Source: Canibacter zhuwentaonis
GTDB taxonomy: Bacteria; Actinomycetota; Actinomycetes; Actinomycetales; Microbacteriaceae
Reading direction: 5' to 3' (one strand)
DNA: 64,000 nucleotides
Assembly (NCBI RefSeq): GCF_018531125.1
Contig: NZ_JAHDSY010000001.1
Shown: positions 53,842 through 61,525 of the stretch, piece by piece
Layout of the letters: each line of letters begins with the position of its first letter
Position numbering within the stretch: the stretch's first letter is position 1
Program-made: the position numbers and the translations under genes
Notes under the pieces: model-generated
What the model saw: only the letters and a program-made list of their open reading frames with translations
Told to the model about the DNA's origin: nothing
Database searches by the model: none

Positions 53842-54207
53842 ATGGATAAAACAGCAAACAGTGTAGCTACAGCAAACGACGCAGCCGCACAGGCAACCCG
53901 CGATATTGCGGATGTTGCTGCGGTCGAAATAATCACTAGCGCGTGCGTGCACCTGTTAAGCGCGGCCGCTGTGAAAGTGGGGCTCGCGGATGATCCAGAA
54001 ACTCAAATCGATCTGGATGAGGCACGCAAGCTAATAACCGCACTGGCGGGGCTTGTAACCGCCGCAGCACCTGAGATCAGTGATATGCACGCAAGAAGTT
54101 TACGCGACGGTTTGCGCAGTGTGCAGCTTGCGTTTAGAGAGGCTTCGCCGATTGCCGATGTTCCCGGCAAAGGACCGGGCGAAAAATACACAGGATCTGT
54201 TATCTAG
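53842..54207 (+). CDS. DUF1844 family protein
   Basis: 121 residues. The core VAAVEIITSACVHLLSAAAVKVGLA, DEARKLITALAGLVTAAAPEI and LRDGLRSVQLAFREAS ... GPGEKYTGSV is the conserved actinobacterial DUF1844 protein, usually next to infC. Function unknown, predicted soluble and helical. The 102-base gap after the methyltransferase holds nothing I recognise. Here the AT-rich island ends and typical base composition resumes. Convergent with the SseB-like gene. Confidence 0.88.
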   Translation: MDKTANSVATANDAAAQATRDIADVAAVEIITSACVHLLSAAAVKVGLADDPETQIDLDEARKLITALAGLVTAAAPEISDMHARSLRDGLRSVQLAFREASPIADVPGKGPGEKYTGSVI

Positions 54208-54235
54208 CTTAAACAGCCCGGACGATTGCCCTCAC

Positions 54236-55147
54236 TTAAAGCGAAACAACCCTGATTTTTAGGGAATCAACCGCGCTTACGAGCGTTTCCTCGCGCTGCC
54301 ACGCCTGTTTTGCGTTATCAACTATTGTCGTCACCTCGCCGTTTGAAAGACCGGGGCGCAAACCTAAAACAAGCTCTGTTTCGGCGCTAATGAGTCTTAG
54401 CTCGGGATCTGCCGGAAGCAGGGCAACAACCAAAACACTGTCACTAATGAGCAACTTATTTACTCTTTCGGCAATCTCGGGCTGCGCCCACGCCGGGGTA
54501 AAATCCGCTCCCGTGGCAACCGCTTCATACTGATTCTGGCGGATTCCAAGCTCGCTCATCACGGATCCGGGATCTATAATAACCATTTCGCTGTTTTCTT
54601 GTGCGGCCGCGAGCATCACCTGAGGCATCATAACAGGAATCGGACGCGCTGAACTATCCCACTCCCGCATTGCTGCGGTGCTTGAAAACACCGGCAGCGC
54701 TTTTCTGCCGTCAGGAGCTAGCACGGTAACTATTGACAGCTCCTGTGTTTTTTCAACCGTTTTACCCGTAGCGATTGTGCCAAAATCGCCAGCTTGCGCA
54801 ATAAGCGGCACAAGCACTCGCACCTCTTGTAATGCTCGCAACACCTTTTGTTGAGCTTTAAGCAGCTCTTGGAAACTTGCCGAAATCTGCTGTGCGTCAC
54901 CGCTGAGCTGTTTGTCACGATAACGCTGAGCTGCGGCGCGTAAAATTGCAACCACCTCGGTGTATTGCGGATAAGCAAGCCCGTCATCATCAGCAAACGC
55001 GGTGTTGTGGTGGTCAAATGTTCTGCCCGCCCACGCTATGCCAGCGGAATCAGCTAACCCTCCGGGCAGTATACCTTCCGGCAACCCCGAACGAGTTTTT
55101 GAGTTTTGCGGTATATCGCCGGTTGAACGAAGTTTTCTAATAGCCAT
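54236..55147 (-). CDS. SseB-family protein
   Basis: 303 residues with an SseB N-terminal-type domain: LLKAQQKVLRALQEVRVLVPLIAQAG, LAPDGRKALPVFSSTAAMREWDSSARPIPV in family order and IIDPGSVMSELGIRQNQ. Actinobacterial SseB-like proteins of unknown role often lie beside hisA/priA, as here. The N-terminal 80 residues contain FDHHNTAFADDDGLA, a conserved lead-in. I prefer ATG 55147, 18 bases after the hisA stop; a TTG at 55165 would overlap hisA by one or two bases. Confidence 0.85.
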   Translation of the reverse strand: MAIRKLRSTGDIPQNSKTRSGLPEGILPGGLADSAGIAWAGRTFDHHNTAFADDDGLAYPQYTEVVAILRAAAQRYRDKQLSGDAQQISASFQELLKAQQKVLRALQEVRVLVPLIAQAGDFGTIATGKTVEKTQELSIVTVLAPDGRKALPVFSSTAAMREWDSSARPIPVMMPQVMLAAAQENSEMVIIDPGSVMSELGIRQNQYEAVATGADFTPAWAQPEIAERVNKLLISDSVLVVALLPADPELRLISAETELVLGLRPGLSNGEVTTIVDNAKQAWQREETLVSAVDSLKIRVVSL

Positions 55148-55165
55148 AGTAACAAGTGCAACCAA

Positions 55166-55885
55166 TTATACCGCAGCTGCAAGCGCTTCACCCAGCGTAA
55201 ACCTGTTTGCGTACAGCGCTTTACCCACAATCACAGCATCAACGCCCTTTATTTTTTTGAGGGCGGCAATATCAGCAAGCGTTGCAATACCTCCCGATGC
55301 GGTAATATTTGCGTCAGTGTGCTGTGCCACGGTGCGTAAAAGCTCAAGATTAGGCCCTTGTAAATTACCGTCGCGGGTTACGTCAGTAACGGTAAAACGC
55401 GCGCACCCGGCAGCCGATAGCTCTTCTAGGTAGCGCAACAGACTGCCAAACTTACGACCGGTGCCGCGCGCTTGTACCTGCTCGCCGCAAACGTCAAGGC
55501 TGACCGCCGCCCTGTCACCCAGCCGCGCAAAAGCCTCTTTTAGCCAGTTCACATCTCCCAGAGCATCACTTGCGAAGTTGATTCTGTCAGCCTGCAGCGC
55601 CAGCGCTCGCATCAGCCCCGCAACGGATGATATGCCGCCTGAAACTTGAATTTTCACACCACCGCACTCGGCTATTAGCTTTTTAATAACAGAGGTGTTT
55701 TCCCCGTTCTCGTAGGCTGCGTTAAGGTCAACAATGTGCAGCCAGGTAGCACCCGAAGCAATAAACTCTCTGGCGATTGCCAGCGGATCGCTCTCACCAA
55801 TACTTTGATCAACACCCCCGCGCACAGGTCGCACGGCTTTCGCGTCTTTAATGTCAATAGCCGGAAGCAAAGTTATTGTACGCAA
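55166..55885 (-). CDS. hisA: HisA/PriA phosphoribosyl isomerase
   Basis: Isomerises ProFAR in histidine synthesis; in many actinobacteria the same protein (PriA) also replaces TrpF. The 239 residues have the catalytic Asp11 (LLPAIDIKDAKAVR) and Asp168 (VTDVTRDGNLQGPN) and the VSGGI and ASGGI phosphate sites. At residues 140-142 the sequence is RGT where HisA and PriA normally have RGW, so the stacking tryptophan is missing. Start TTG at 55885 with AGGA eight bases upstream. No other his gene is nearby. Confidence 0.93.
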   Translation of the reverse strand: MRTITLLPAIDIKDAKAVRPVRGGVDQSIGESDPLAIAREFIASGATWLHIVDLNAAYENGENTSVIKKLIAECGGVKIQVSGGISSVAGLMRALALQADRINFASDALGDVNWLKEAFARLGDRAAVSLDVCGEQVQARGTGRKFGSLLRYLEELSAAGCARFTVTDVTRDGNLQGPNLELLRTVAQHTDANITASGGIATLADIAALKKIKGVDAVIVGKALYANRFTLGEALAAAV

Positions 55886-55983
55886 AACAACATCCTGTTG
55901 TGAAAAGAAAACTTAAAGCTGACGCTTTTATTGTAGCGGTGCTCTCTTGTTAAACTCTCTAGCGGTATCAAGCCGCGTCGCTA

Positions 55984-56442
55984 TTATCGCCCGACATCCG
56001 CCGCACTAACTGTAATCTTAGAGTCAGAGTACTGCAGTGGAATCGCAATAGGCTCATAAGCTTTTAAGAGACCACCACTGAGATTATTTAGTTTAATAAT
56101 CTCAGCCACAGTATCTCGCGGATCACGCTCGGGATCAAGCTCCTGCGCGATCTCGTACAGGGTGTCACCCGGCAAAGGCATAATATAACTAAACTGCTGC
56201 TCGTGTGTAGACTCGTTTGAAGCCACCGCAGCCGAGGTGTTTAACCCCAAAGCTGTTAAACCAAACACAATGCCTGCGCTTAACAAGCTGAGCGTAACAA
56301 AAAAGACGCGCCCCTTTGGCGTTAGCCTAACGCGCGCTAAACGCCCTCTGGTGTGAGTAATTTTATGCGAGGCAACACCCAAGCTAGCATCGCTTGCGAC
56401 TGCGCCACAAGCAGTTTCAGGTACTGTGGTTACTCTGGTCAT
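55984..56442 (-). CDS. LysM-domain membrane protein, SOS-linked
   Basis: 152 residues. One membrane helix (VFFVTLSLLSAGIVFGLTAL, about 45-65) with a basic cytoplasmic N-terminus, then an outer part with a single LysM-like repeat (PLPGDTLYEIAQELDPERDPRDTVAEIIKLNNL in family order). In many actinobacteria a short LysM protein divergent from lexA is a cell-division inhibitor (the DivS/ChiZ/YneA type), and the position fits. An SOS box overlaps the region just upstream (56456-56471). ATG at 56442 or 56463. Inhibitor function is inferred from context. Confidence 0.8.
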   Translation of the reverse strand: MTRVTTVPETACGAVASDASLGVASHKITHTRGRLARVRLTPKGRVFFVTLSLLSAGIVFGLTALGLNTSAAVASNESTHEQQFSYIMPLPGDTLYEIAQELDPERDPRDTVAEIIKLNNLSGGLLKAYEPIAIPLQYSDSKITVSAADVGR

Positions 56443-56455
56443 CAAAACTCCAAAA

Positions 56456-56471
56456 TCGAACATTTGTTTCA
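56456..56471. promoter_or_regulatory. SOS box near the LysM gene start
   Basis: TCGAAC-ATTT-GTTTCA matches the actinobacterial LexA site TCGAAC-N4-GTTCGA at ten of twelve arm positions. It lies 14 bases before the preferred ATG of the LysM gene. Confidence 0.7.
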
Positions 56472-56504
56472 CTGCTTCAAGATTACACCCTAATCGCAAG
56501 TTTG

Positions 56505-56520
56505 TCGAATTAGTGTTCGA
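56505..56520. promoter_or_regulatory. SOS box between the LysM gene and lexA
   Basis: TCGAAT-TAGT-GTTCGA differs from the consensus TCGAAC-N4-GTTCGA at one position. It lies between the divergent LysM and lexA genes, about 105 bases before the lexA start, and can control both. Confidence 0.85.
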
Positions 56521-56624
56521 GAAAAAGTTTCGAATATCCGGTTATGTTGCAATTATTATCGAAACTAAAGTATTATTTTTTAGAACAAATATTTACTCTG
56601 CTTACCACCCCGCAGGAGGTCACC

Positions 56625-57308
56625 TTGCTGCAAAACAGCTCAAACAGCTTAAAACCGCTCCTCAAGGCAAAACAGCAGCGCGTTTACGACTATCTGTTAT
56701 CAGAAAACACTCTGCGCGGGTATCCTCCGTCAATGCGTGAAATAGCAGAGCACTGTGGATTCGCGTCAATTTCCAGTGTTTCACACCAGCTCAGCCGTCT
56801 GGAATCGATGGGATACATCCGCCGCGCTCCCGGCAAAAGCCGTTCTATTGAAATAGTAGACGCCCCAGCGGCGCAAACAGCAGACGCTCAAAACACATCG
56901 TACGGCACTGCGGAGGCGTACGATATTGACAGCTCAAATGTTGCGGTGCCACTAGTTGGGCAGATCGCAGCGGGCGTGCCAATAACCGCGCAGCAGCACG
57001 TTGAAGATACTATGGCACTGCCAAAATCACTCGTTGGTAGCGGCAATATTTTTATGCTTAAAGTTGTTGGAGACTCGATGATAGACGCCGCTATATGCGA
57101 CGGCGACTATGTTGTTGTGCGCGAACAGGCGGACGCTGAAAACGGCGACATAGTTGCCGCAATGCTTGACGAAGAAGCAACGGTAAAAACGCTTAAGCGC
57201 CGTGACGGAAATCTTTGGCTGCTGCCGCAAAACACGCAGTTTGAGCCGATTCTCGGTAACGAAGCAACTATTTTAGGTAAAGTTGTTGCGGTTTTCCGGG
57301 CACTATAA
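56625..57308 (+). CDS. lexA: SOS repressor LexA
   Basis: Represses SOS genes and cleaves itself when RecA is activated. The 227 residues have a winged-helix DNA-binding domain (SMREIAEHCGFASISSVSHQLSRLE), the cleavage site Ala116-Gly117 (VGQIAAGVPI), catalytic Ser151 (GDSMIDAAICDGD) and Lys188 (EATVKTLKR). I choose the TTG at 56625, which has AGGAGG five bases upstream; a frame from an ATG-type start at 56544 would add 27 residues. The target boxes are in the upstream gap. Confidence 0.96.
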   Translation: MLQNSSNSLKPLLKAKQQRVYDYLLSENTLRGYPPSMREIAEHCGFASISSVSHQLSRLESMGYIRRAPGKSRSIEIVDAPAAQTADAQNTSYGTAEAYDIDSSNVAVPLVGQIAAGVPITAQQHVEDTMALPKSLVGSGNIFMLKVVGDSMIDAAICDGDYVVVREQADAENGDIVAAMLDEEATVKTLKRRDGNLWLLPQNTQFEPILGNEATILGKVVAVFRAL

Positions 57309-57344
57309 GAACGCCGCGTACCAAGTAAAAGACTAAACGCACTA

Positions 57345-58925
57345 CTAAGAAACTAAATACTGCTGCAACCGCGCCAGCATTTCATCACTAACCTGCGCGT
57401 GCACAAGAATTCCCGCTGTCACATAATCAAAACTAATAACCCTATTGTGTTCGTGCATTTGATTTACAAGATCACCCCGATCATAGGGCACAATCGCAGT
57501 AATATCATGTTCTGGCTTAGGTAAAAGCTCGTCAATACGCGCTAACAGATCGGCTACTCCCACACCGGTTTTTGCAGAAACAAACACCGCGTCACTTGCG
57601 AGTCCCTGTAAAACAAGGCGTTGATTATCAGAAATTAGATCCGCTTTATTAAAAACCACAATCTCGATAATCTCTGATGCGTTAACCTCCGCGATAACCT
57701 CGCGCACAACTTTCAACTGAGCCGCAGGATCGGGGTGCGAGCTATCAACAACGTGCAGAATCAGATCCGCCGCGGCGATCTCTTCAAAAGTAGACCGGAA
57801 AGCCTCAACCAGCTGGTGCGGCAGGCTCCGCACAAAACCGACGGTGTCAATGTAGGTGAAGATTCTGCCGTCGGTGGTTGTCGCCTGCCGCACGGCGGTG
57901 TCGAGCGTGGCAAACAGCTCGTTTTGCACCAGCGCACCAGCCGATGTGAGTCGGTTTAACAGGCTCGACTTGCCAGCATTAGTGTATCCCGCGATAGCGA
58001 CCGCCGGGACTTTACAGCGCGTTCGCATTGCTCGCTTAGTCTCACGCGAGTGCTTCATCTGCGCGATTTCGCGTCGCAATTTTGCCATTTTGGCGTTGAT
58101 TCTGCGACGATCCAGCTCGATTTTGGTTTCACCCGGGCCGCGCGACCCCATTCCGACACCGGTCGCGCCAACCTGACCGCCGACCTGCCGAGACATTGAC
58201 TGCCCCCAGCCGCGCAACCGCGGCAGCAAATACTCAAGCTGCGCAAGTTCCACCTGCGCTTTGCTCTCGCGGCTTTTTGCGTGCTGGGCGAAAATATCCA
58301 GAATCACCGCAGTACGGTCAATAACCTTGACCTTAACCGCGTCTTCCAGCGCGCGGCGCTGGCTCGGCGCCAGCTCAGAATCGGCGATAACCGTGTCGGC
58401 CTTCAGCTTGGCTACAAGCTCCCGCAAATCTTCCGTTTTGCCCCGCCCCAGATACGTTGCGGGATCCGGGTGCGGGCGGCGCTGCAACAACCCGTCAAGA
58501 ACTTTCGCCCCGGCCGTTTCTGCAAGCGCTGCCAGCTCTCGCATCGAGTTTTCGGCATCCTGCAGGCTGCCGTGGGAATACACTCCGATTAAAACCACGT
58601 TTTCAAGCTGCAGCTCGCGATACTCCACCTCGGTAATATCGTCAAGCTGCGTTGACAGCCCGGAAACCCTACGCAATCCGGCTCGCTCTTCACGCTCAAG
58701 CGCAATATCGGTGTCGCCGTCACTCAACCGGTCATAGCTCGCATCACCGAGCGCCTGCGCTTTGCCGTCGGTAATAACGTGCGCCGCACTCTGTGTTGCG
58801 GAGATGATCCGCCGCATATCCGCTATAGAAAGCTCCCGCACAGCATCTGCCGAGTCAATAAAATAACCATCACCGCTTTGCTCGATCGCGTTTTTAAGCG
58901 GATCAAATTCGTCTTCATCATCCAT
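57345..58925 (-). CDS. hflX: Ribosome-associated GTPase HflX
   Basis: Splits stalled ribosomes under stress. The 526 residues have an N-terminal extension of about 110 residues, the HflX domain (AGAKVLDGLLQRRPHPDPATYLGRGK in family order, SELAPSQRRALED), the GTPase G1 GYTNAGKSSLLNRL, TLDTAVRQ (T in the switch), DTVGFVRSLPHQLVEAF and NKAD. GAT...GMGSRGPGETKIELDRRRI is the linker diagnostic for HflX. Convergent with lexA, as in most actinobacteria. Confidence 0.97.
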   Translation of the reverse strand: MDDEDEFDPLKNAIEQSGDGYFIDSADAVRELSIADMRRIISATQSAAHVITDGKAQALGDASYDRLSDGDTDIALEREERAGLRRVSGLSTQLDDITEVEYRELQLENVVLIGVYSHGSLQDAENSMRELAALAETAGAKVLDGLLQRRPHPDPATYLGRGKTEDLRELVAKLKADTVIADSELAPSQRRALEDAVKVKVIDRTAVILDIFAQHAKSRESKAQVELAQLEYLLPRLRGWGQSMSRQVGGQVGATGVGMGSRGPGETKIELDRRRINAKMAKLRREIAQMKHSRETKRAMRTRCKVPAVAIAGYTNAGKSSLLNRLTSAGALVQNELFATLDTAVRQATTTDGRIFTYIDTVGFVRSLPHQLVEAFRSTFEEIAAADLILHVVDSSHPDPAAQLKVVREVIAEVNASEIIEIVVFNKADLISDNQRLVLQGLASDAVFVSAKTGVGVADLLARIDELLPKPEHDITAIVPYDRGDLVNQMHEHNRVISFDYVTAGILVHAQVSDEMLARLQQYLVS

Positions 58926-59006
58926 TAACTCTAAGATTACTCAAAGAATCTGAAAAATTAAGTGCATGGCTCGCTAGCGCTTAAGCCACTAAAATGGCAT
59001 ACTTTT

Positions 59007-59627
59007 ATGGTGAGCGAACACTATTTCAGCCAAAATCCGCTTGTTAAATCGCAGGCGCGCGAGATTCAGACGCAGCTTGGCAACAGGTCTGTTACTGTCA
59101 CAACCGATACCGGTGTTTTTAGTAGTGCCGGAGTGGATCGTGGCACCGCGGTGCTGCTGCAGCACACACCCGATCCGCAGGCCGGTAATATTCTAGATAT
59201 GGGGTGCGGATGGGGCGCTATCGCGCTTGATACCGCGCTGAAAAACCCCGCAGCTACAGTTTGGGCGCTTGATATTAACGAGCGTGCCCTGGAGCTAACC
59301 TCGCAGAACGCTAAGCAATTGCAGCTGCCAAACATAAAGACTGTAACGGCGGAGCAGATTCCAGAAGGTGTGAAGTTCTCAGAGATTCGTTCTAATCCTC
59401 CTATTCGCATTGGTAAAAAGCATTTGCACGCGCTGCTTTTAACCTGGCTGCCGCGGCTTGCGTCAGGCGGCACCGCGTACCTAGTCGTTGCCAAATCTTT
59501 GGGCGCGCCATCGCTGCAGCGCTGGCTCGCGGACACTTTTACTGATTTTACAACCGAGTTGCACGTAAAATCTAAGGGGTTTTATGTGCTCGCGGTAACC
59601 CGTAATAAACCTCCGCTATGCCAGTAA
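59007..59627 (+). CDS. RsmC-like class I methyltransferase
   Basis: 206 residues with one SAM domain: motif I ILDMGCGWGAIAL (62-74), acidic ALDINERAL, and the N-P-P-[IVF] active-site motif (SNPPIRIGKK, 130-133) typical of N6-adenine or N2-guanine methyltransferases acting on RNA. It begins EHYFSQNPLVKSQAREI, the usual beginning of the short actinobacterial RsmC/RlmG-like proteins. Target likely rRNA, not provable here. ATG at 59007. Its last 15 codons lie in a tandem duplication shared with the end of the dapF-like gene. Confidence 0.88.
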   Translation: MVSEHYFSQNPLVKSQAREIQTQLGNRSVTVTTDTGVFSSAGVDRGTAVLLQHTPDPQAGNILDMGCGWGAIALDTALKNPAATVWALDINERALELTSQNAKQLQLPNIKTVTAEQIPEGVKFSEIRSNPPIRIGKKHLHALLLTWLPRLASGGTAYLVVAKSLGAPSLQRWLADTFTDFTTELHVKSKGFYVLAVTRNKPPLCQ

Positions 59628-59740
59628 AAAGCACCCGCGCCCGGGTGCGTACCGGCACGTGCTCGCAATAACCCGCGACTAAGTCGCCACGCTGCCGGTA
59701 AAAACCGTTTCCGCGCGAGTGCGTACCGACACATGCTCAC
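59584..59740. repeat. About 74-bp tandem duplication across a convergent gene junction
   Basis: Copies start at 59584, 59657 and 59731 (the third partial), a period of 73-74 bases. Matching blocks include tgctcgcggtaacccg and tgctcgcaataacccg, then gccagtaaaaa and gccggtaaaaa, then gtgcgtaccggcac and gtgcgtaccgacac. Copy one covers the 3' end of the methyltransferase gene and copy two the 3' end of the dapF-like gene. Confidence 0.8.
59626..59648 (-). terminator. Terminator of the dapF-like transcript
   Basis: GCACCCG-cgcc-CGGGTGC (59631-59648) is a perfect seven-pair stem; on the minus strand it is followed by TTTTTACTGG. It lies 31 bases past the dapF-like stop and overlaps the end of the methyltransferase gene. 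Confidence 0.8.
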
Positions 59741-60551
59741 CATCCTGAGTGGGAAACATCCGCACAGCAACCCGCCCGCCCGGCACAATAACTCGCCAAT
59801 TGTGCACCAACAGTCCGCCGCGCCCAAAACTGCGGCGCAGTGTTAGCGCGGCTGCTGCTGCCGCTTCAGCATCAGCCGGCAATTCACCGTTTTTGCCGGT
59901 ATAAAATCGCGCGCGGATCTGCCCTATGCCGTCTTGCACAGGATTTTCTTCTAGGCAGGCAAACACGGCAGCATCAAAGCCGCTCACCCGACAAGCTTCA
60001 CTAAACTCGCCAGAGTCTATCTTCTGCAGCTCAGTTTTATTAACGAGCTGTACAACCCTGTGAGTTTTACCAATGCTAATATCAAGACCGTCAGCGTCGC
60101 GGCGCTCTACGTCACTGTGCGATTTTGACGCGCTGCTTGTAAGCAGCTGCCACCTGCTTAAGTTGACTCCGTAGCCGCCAACTCCCACGAGCACGTCAAA
60201 AATCTGCTCGCCGTTTATAACCGCGATCGTATCCCGCCTTTTATGCGCCACTAAACCTTTTTCTTTAACACAGTGCACAACCGCGCACGCGCCGTTACCC
60301 GACAGTTTTTCAATCGCACCAAAACGGTCATACTGCGACACCCGCCAGATAGGGTCTGGGTAGCTGAGACTAGCACCGCCGTTATCTGCCGCCGCTATTT
60401 TAACGGCGGTCAGAACACCGTCACCGCCTACCCCGTTACGCCTATCGCACAGCCCGCCCAAACGCTCCTGATCAAACTTTAGATTGCCAGCTTCTGACAC
60501 AAAAACTATAAAGTCGTTCCCTAAAACAGAAACTTTTGTAAAATCTAGCAC
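59679..60551 (-). CDS. dapF: DapF-like protein lacking both catalytic cysteines
   Basis: 290 residues with the diaminopimelate epimerase fold: LGNDFIVF, LCDRRNGVGGDGVL, SGNGACAVVHCV and VIVPGGRVAVRMF are at the expected places. The active-site cysteine of the first half (MCGNG in relatives) is Ser84 (LSGNG, codon 60300-60302). The second (GETxxCGTG) is Asp227 (GELPADAEA, codon 59871-59873), and the following GTG phosphate-type loop is replaced by alanines. The NADG stretch before the first site is also lost. It therefore cannot use the known two-base epimerase mechanism. Start GTG at 60551, ten bases after miaA. Identity as a DapF homologue is strong; activity is doubtful. Confidence 0.85.
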   Translation of the reverse strand: MLDFTKVSVLGNDFIVFVSEAGNLKFDQERLGGLCDRRNGVGGDGVLTAVKIAAADNGGASLSYPDPIWRVSQYDRFGAIEKLSGNGACAVVHCVKEKGLVAHKRRDTIAVINGEQIFDVLVGVGGYGVNLSRWQLLTSSASKSHSDVERRDADGLDISIGKTHRVVQLVNKTELQKIDSGEFSEACRVSGFDAAVFACLEENPVQDGIGQIRARFYTGKNGELPADAEAAAAAALTLRRSFGRGGLLVHNWRVIVPGGRVAVRMFPTQDGEHVSVRTRAETVFTGSVAT

Positions 60552-60560
60552 TCTAAAATT

Positions 60561-61517
60561 CTATATCTCAGTGTTCACAGAAGCTGCGATATCTGCCCCG
60601 ATTTCATGCAGTTGCCTTTCATCGCAGCTCTGCGCGGATGTTATCCACGTCACATCGTGCAGCCGCTTAAACCAGCTCACCTGTCTGCGCGCATACTTGC
60701 GAGTTAGCAGCTGCGTTTGCGCAATGGCTTCGCTCTGTGTCAGCTCACCTGCCAGCTGGGCAATGGCCTGCGCGTAGCCAATTGCTTGACTCGCCGTGCG
60801 GCTCTGTAGTATTCCTAGGTCAAGAAGCCCTGCAACCTCATCAATAAGCCCCTGTTGCCACATTGCGCTCGTACGCTCGGCTAGCCGTTCCACAAGCACC
60901 GCACGATCCTCGTAAATGCCGTACAGTCTGGTAGGTCTTAAAAGCTCCGGTTTTTGGGGCAGCTGCGCCGCAATAGTCTTGCCTGTAATTTGCAGCACCT
61001 CAAGGGCGCGGATAACCCGCCGCGGATTTTGTAAGTCGAGCATTTTTTCAGCTGTTGGGTCACGTTTTATAAGCTCTATAATTAACGGATCAATACCGCT
61101 GCTGGCATACCGGCTTTCAAGCTGAGCTCGAATTTCTTCGTTGTGCGGCGCAAAATCCATTCTGTACAGAACAGAGTTTATGTAGAGCCCGCTGCCGCCA
61201 ACCAAAATTGGCGCTATGCCTGCTGTGCGCAGGCTATCAATTAACTTACCCGTCTGCTTTTGATATGCTGAAACTGTTGCCTCAGCGTTCGGCTCTAAAA
61301 CATCGAGCATATGGTGCATAACTCCTGCACGCTGCGCAAGCGGTAGTTTTGCCGTGCCAATATCCATGCCACGATATAGCTGCATTGAGTCGGCGTTTAT
61401 AATCTCAGCTCTAATGTTGGCGGCGCGCAGTTTTTGGGCAAGATTGATTGCAAATCCGCTTTTTCCAACCCCTGTTGCTCCGATAACGGTAATAACCGGG
61501 GGGACTTTATGCTCCAT
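60561..61517 (-). CDS. miaA: tRNA dimethylallyltransferase
   Basis: Adds the isopentenyl group to A37 of tRNAs reading U-starting codons; MiaB then thiomethylates it. The 318 residues have P-loop GATGVGKSG, the DSMQLYRGMDIGTAKL region (substrate-binding), GGSGLYINSVLY and the tRNA-contact helices with YARRQVSWFKR. Starts eight bases after the miaB stop, so the two modification genes are coexpressed. Confidence 0.97.
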   Translation of the reverse strand: MEHKVPPVITVIGATGVGKSGFAINLAQKLRAANIRAEIINADSMQLYRGMDIGTAKLPLAQRAGVMHHMLDVLEPNAEATVSAYQKQTGKLIDSLRTAGIAPILVGGSGLYINSVLYRMDFAPHNEEIRAQLESRYASSGIDPLIIELIKRDPTAEKMLDLQNPRRVIRALEVLQITGKTIAAQLPQKPELLRPTRLYGIYEDRAVLVERLAERTSAMWQQGLIDEVAGLLDLGILQSRTASQAIGYAQAIAQLAGELTQSEAIAQTQLLTRKYARRQVSWFKRLHDVTWITSAQSCDERQLHEIGADIAASVNTEI

Positions 61518-61525
61518 GCTGTTGC

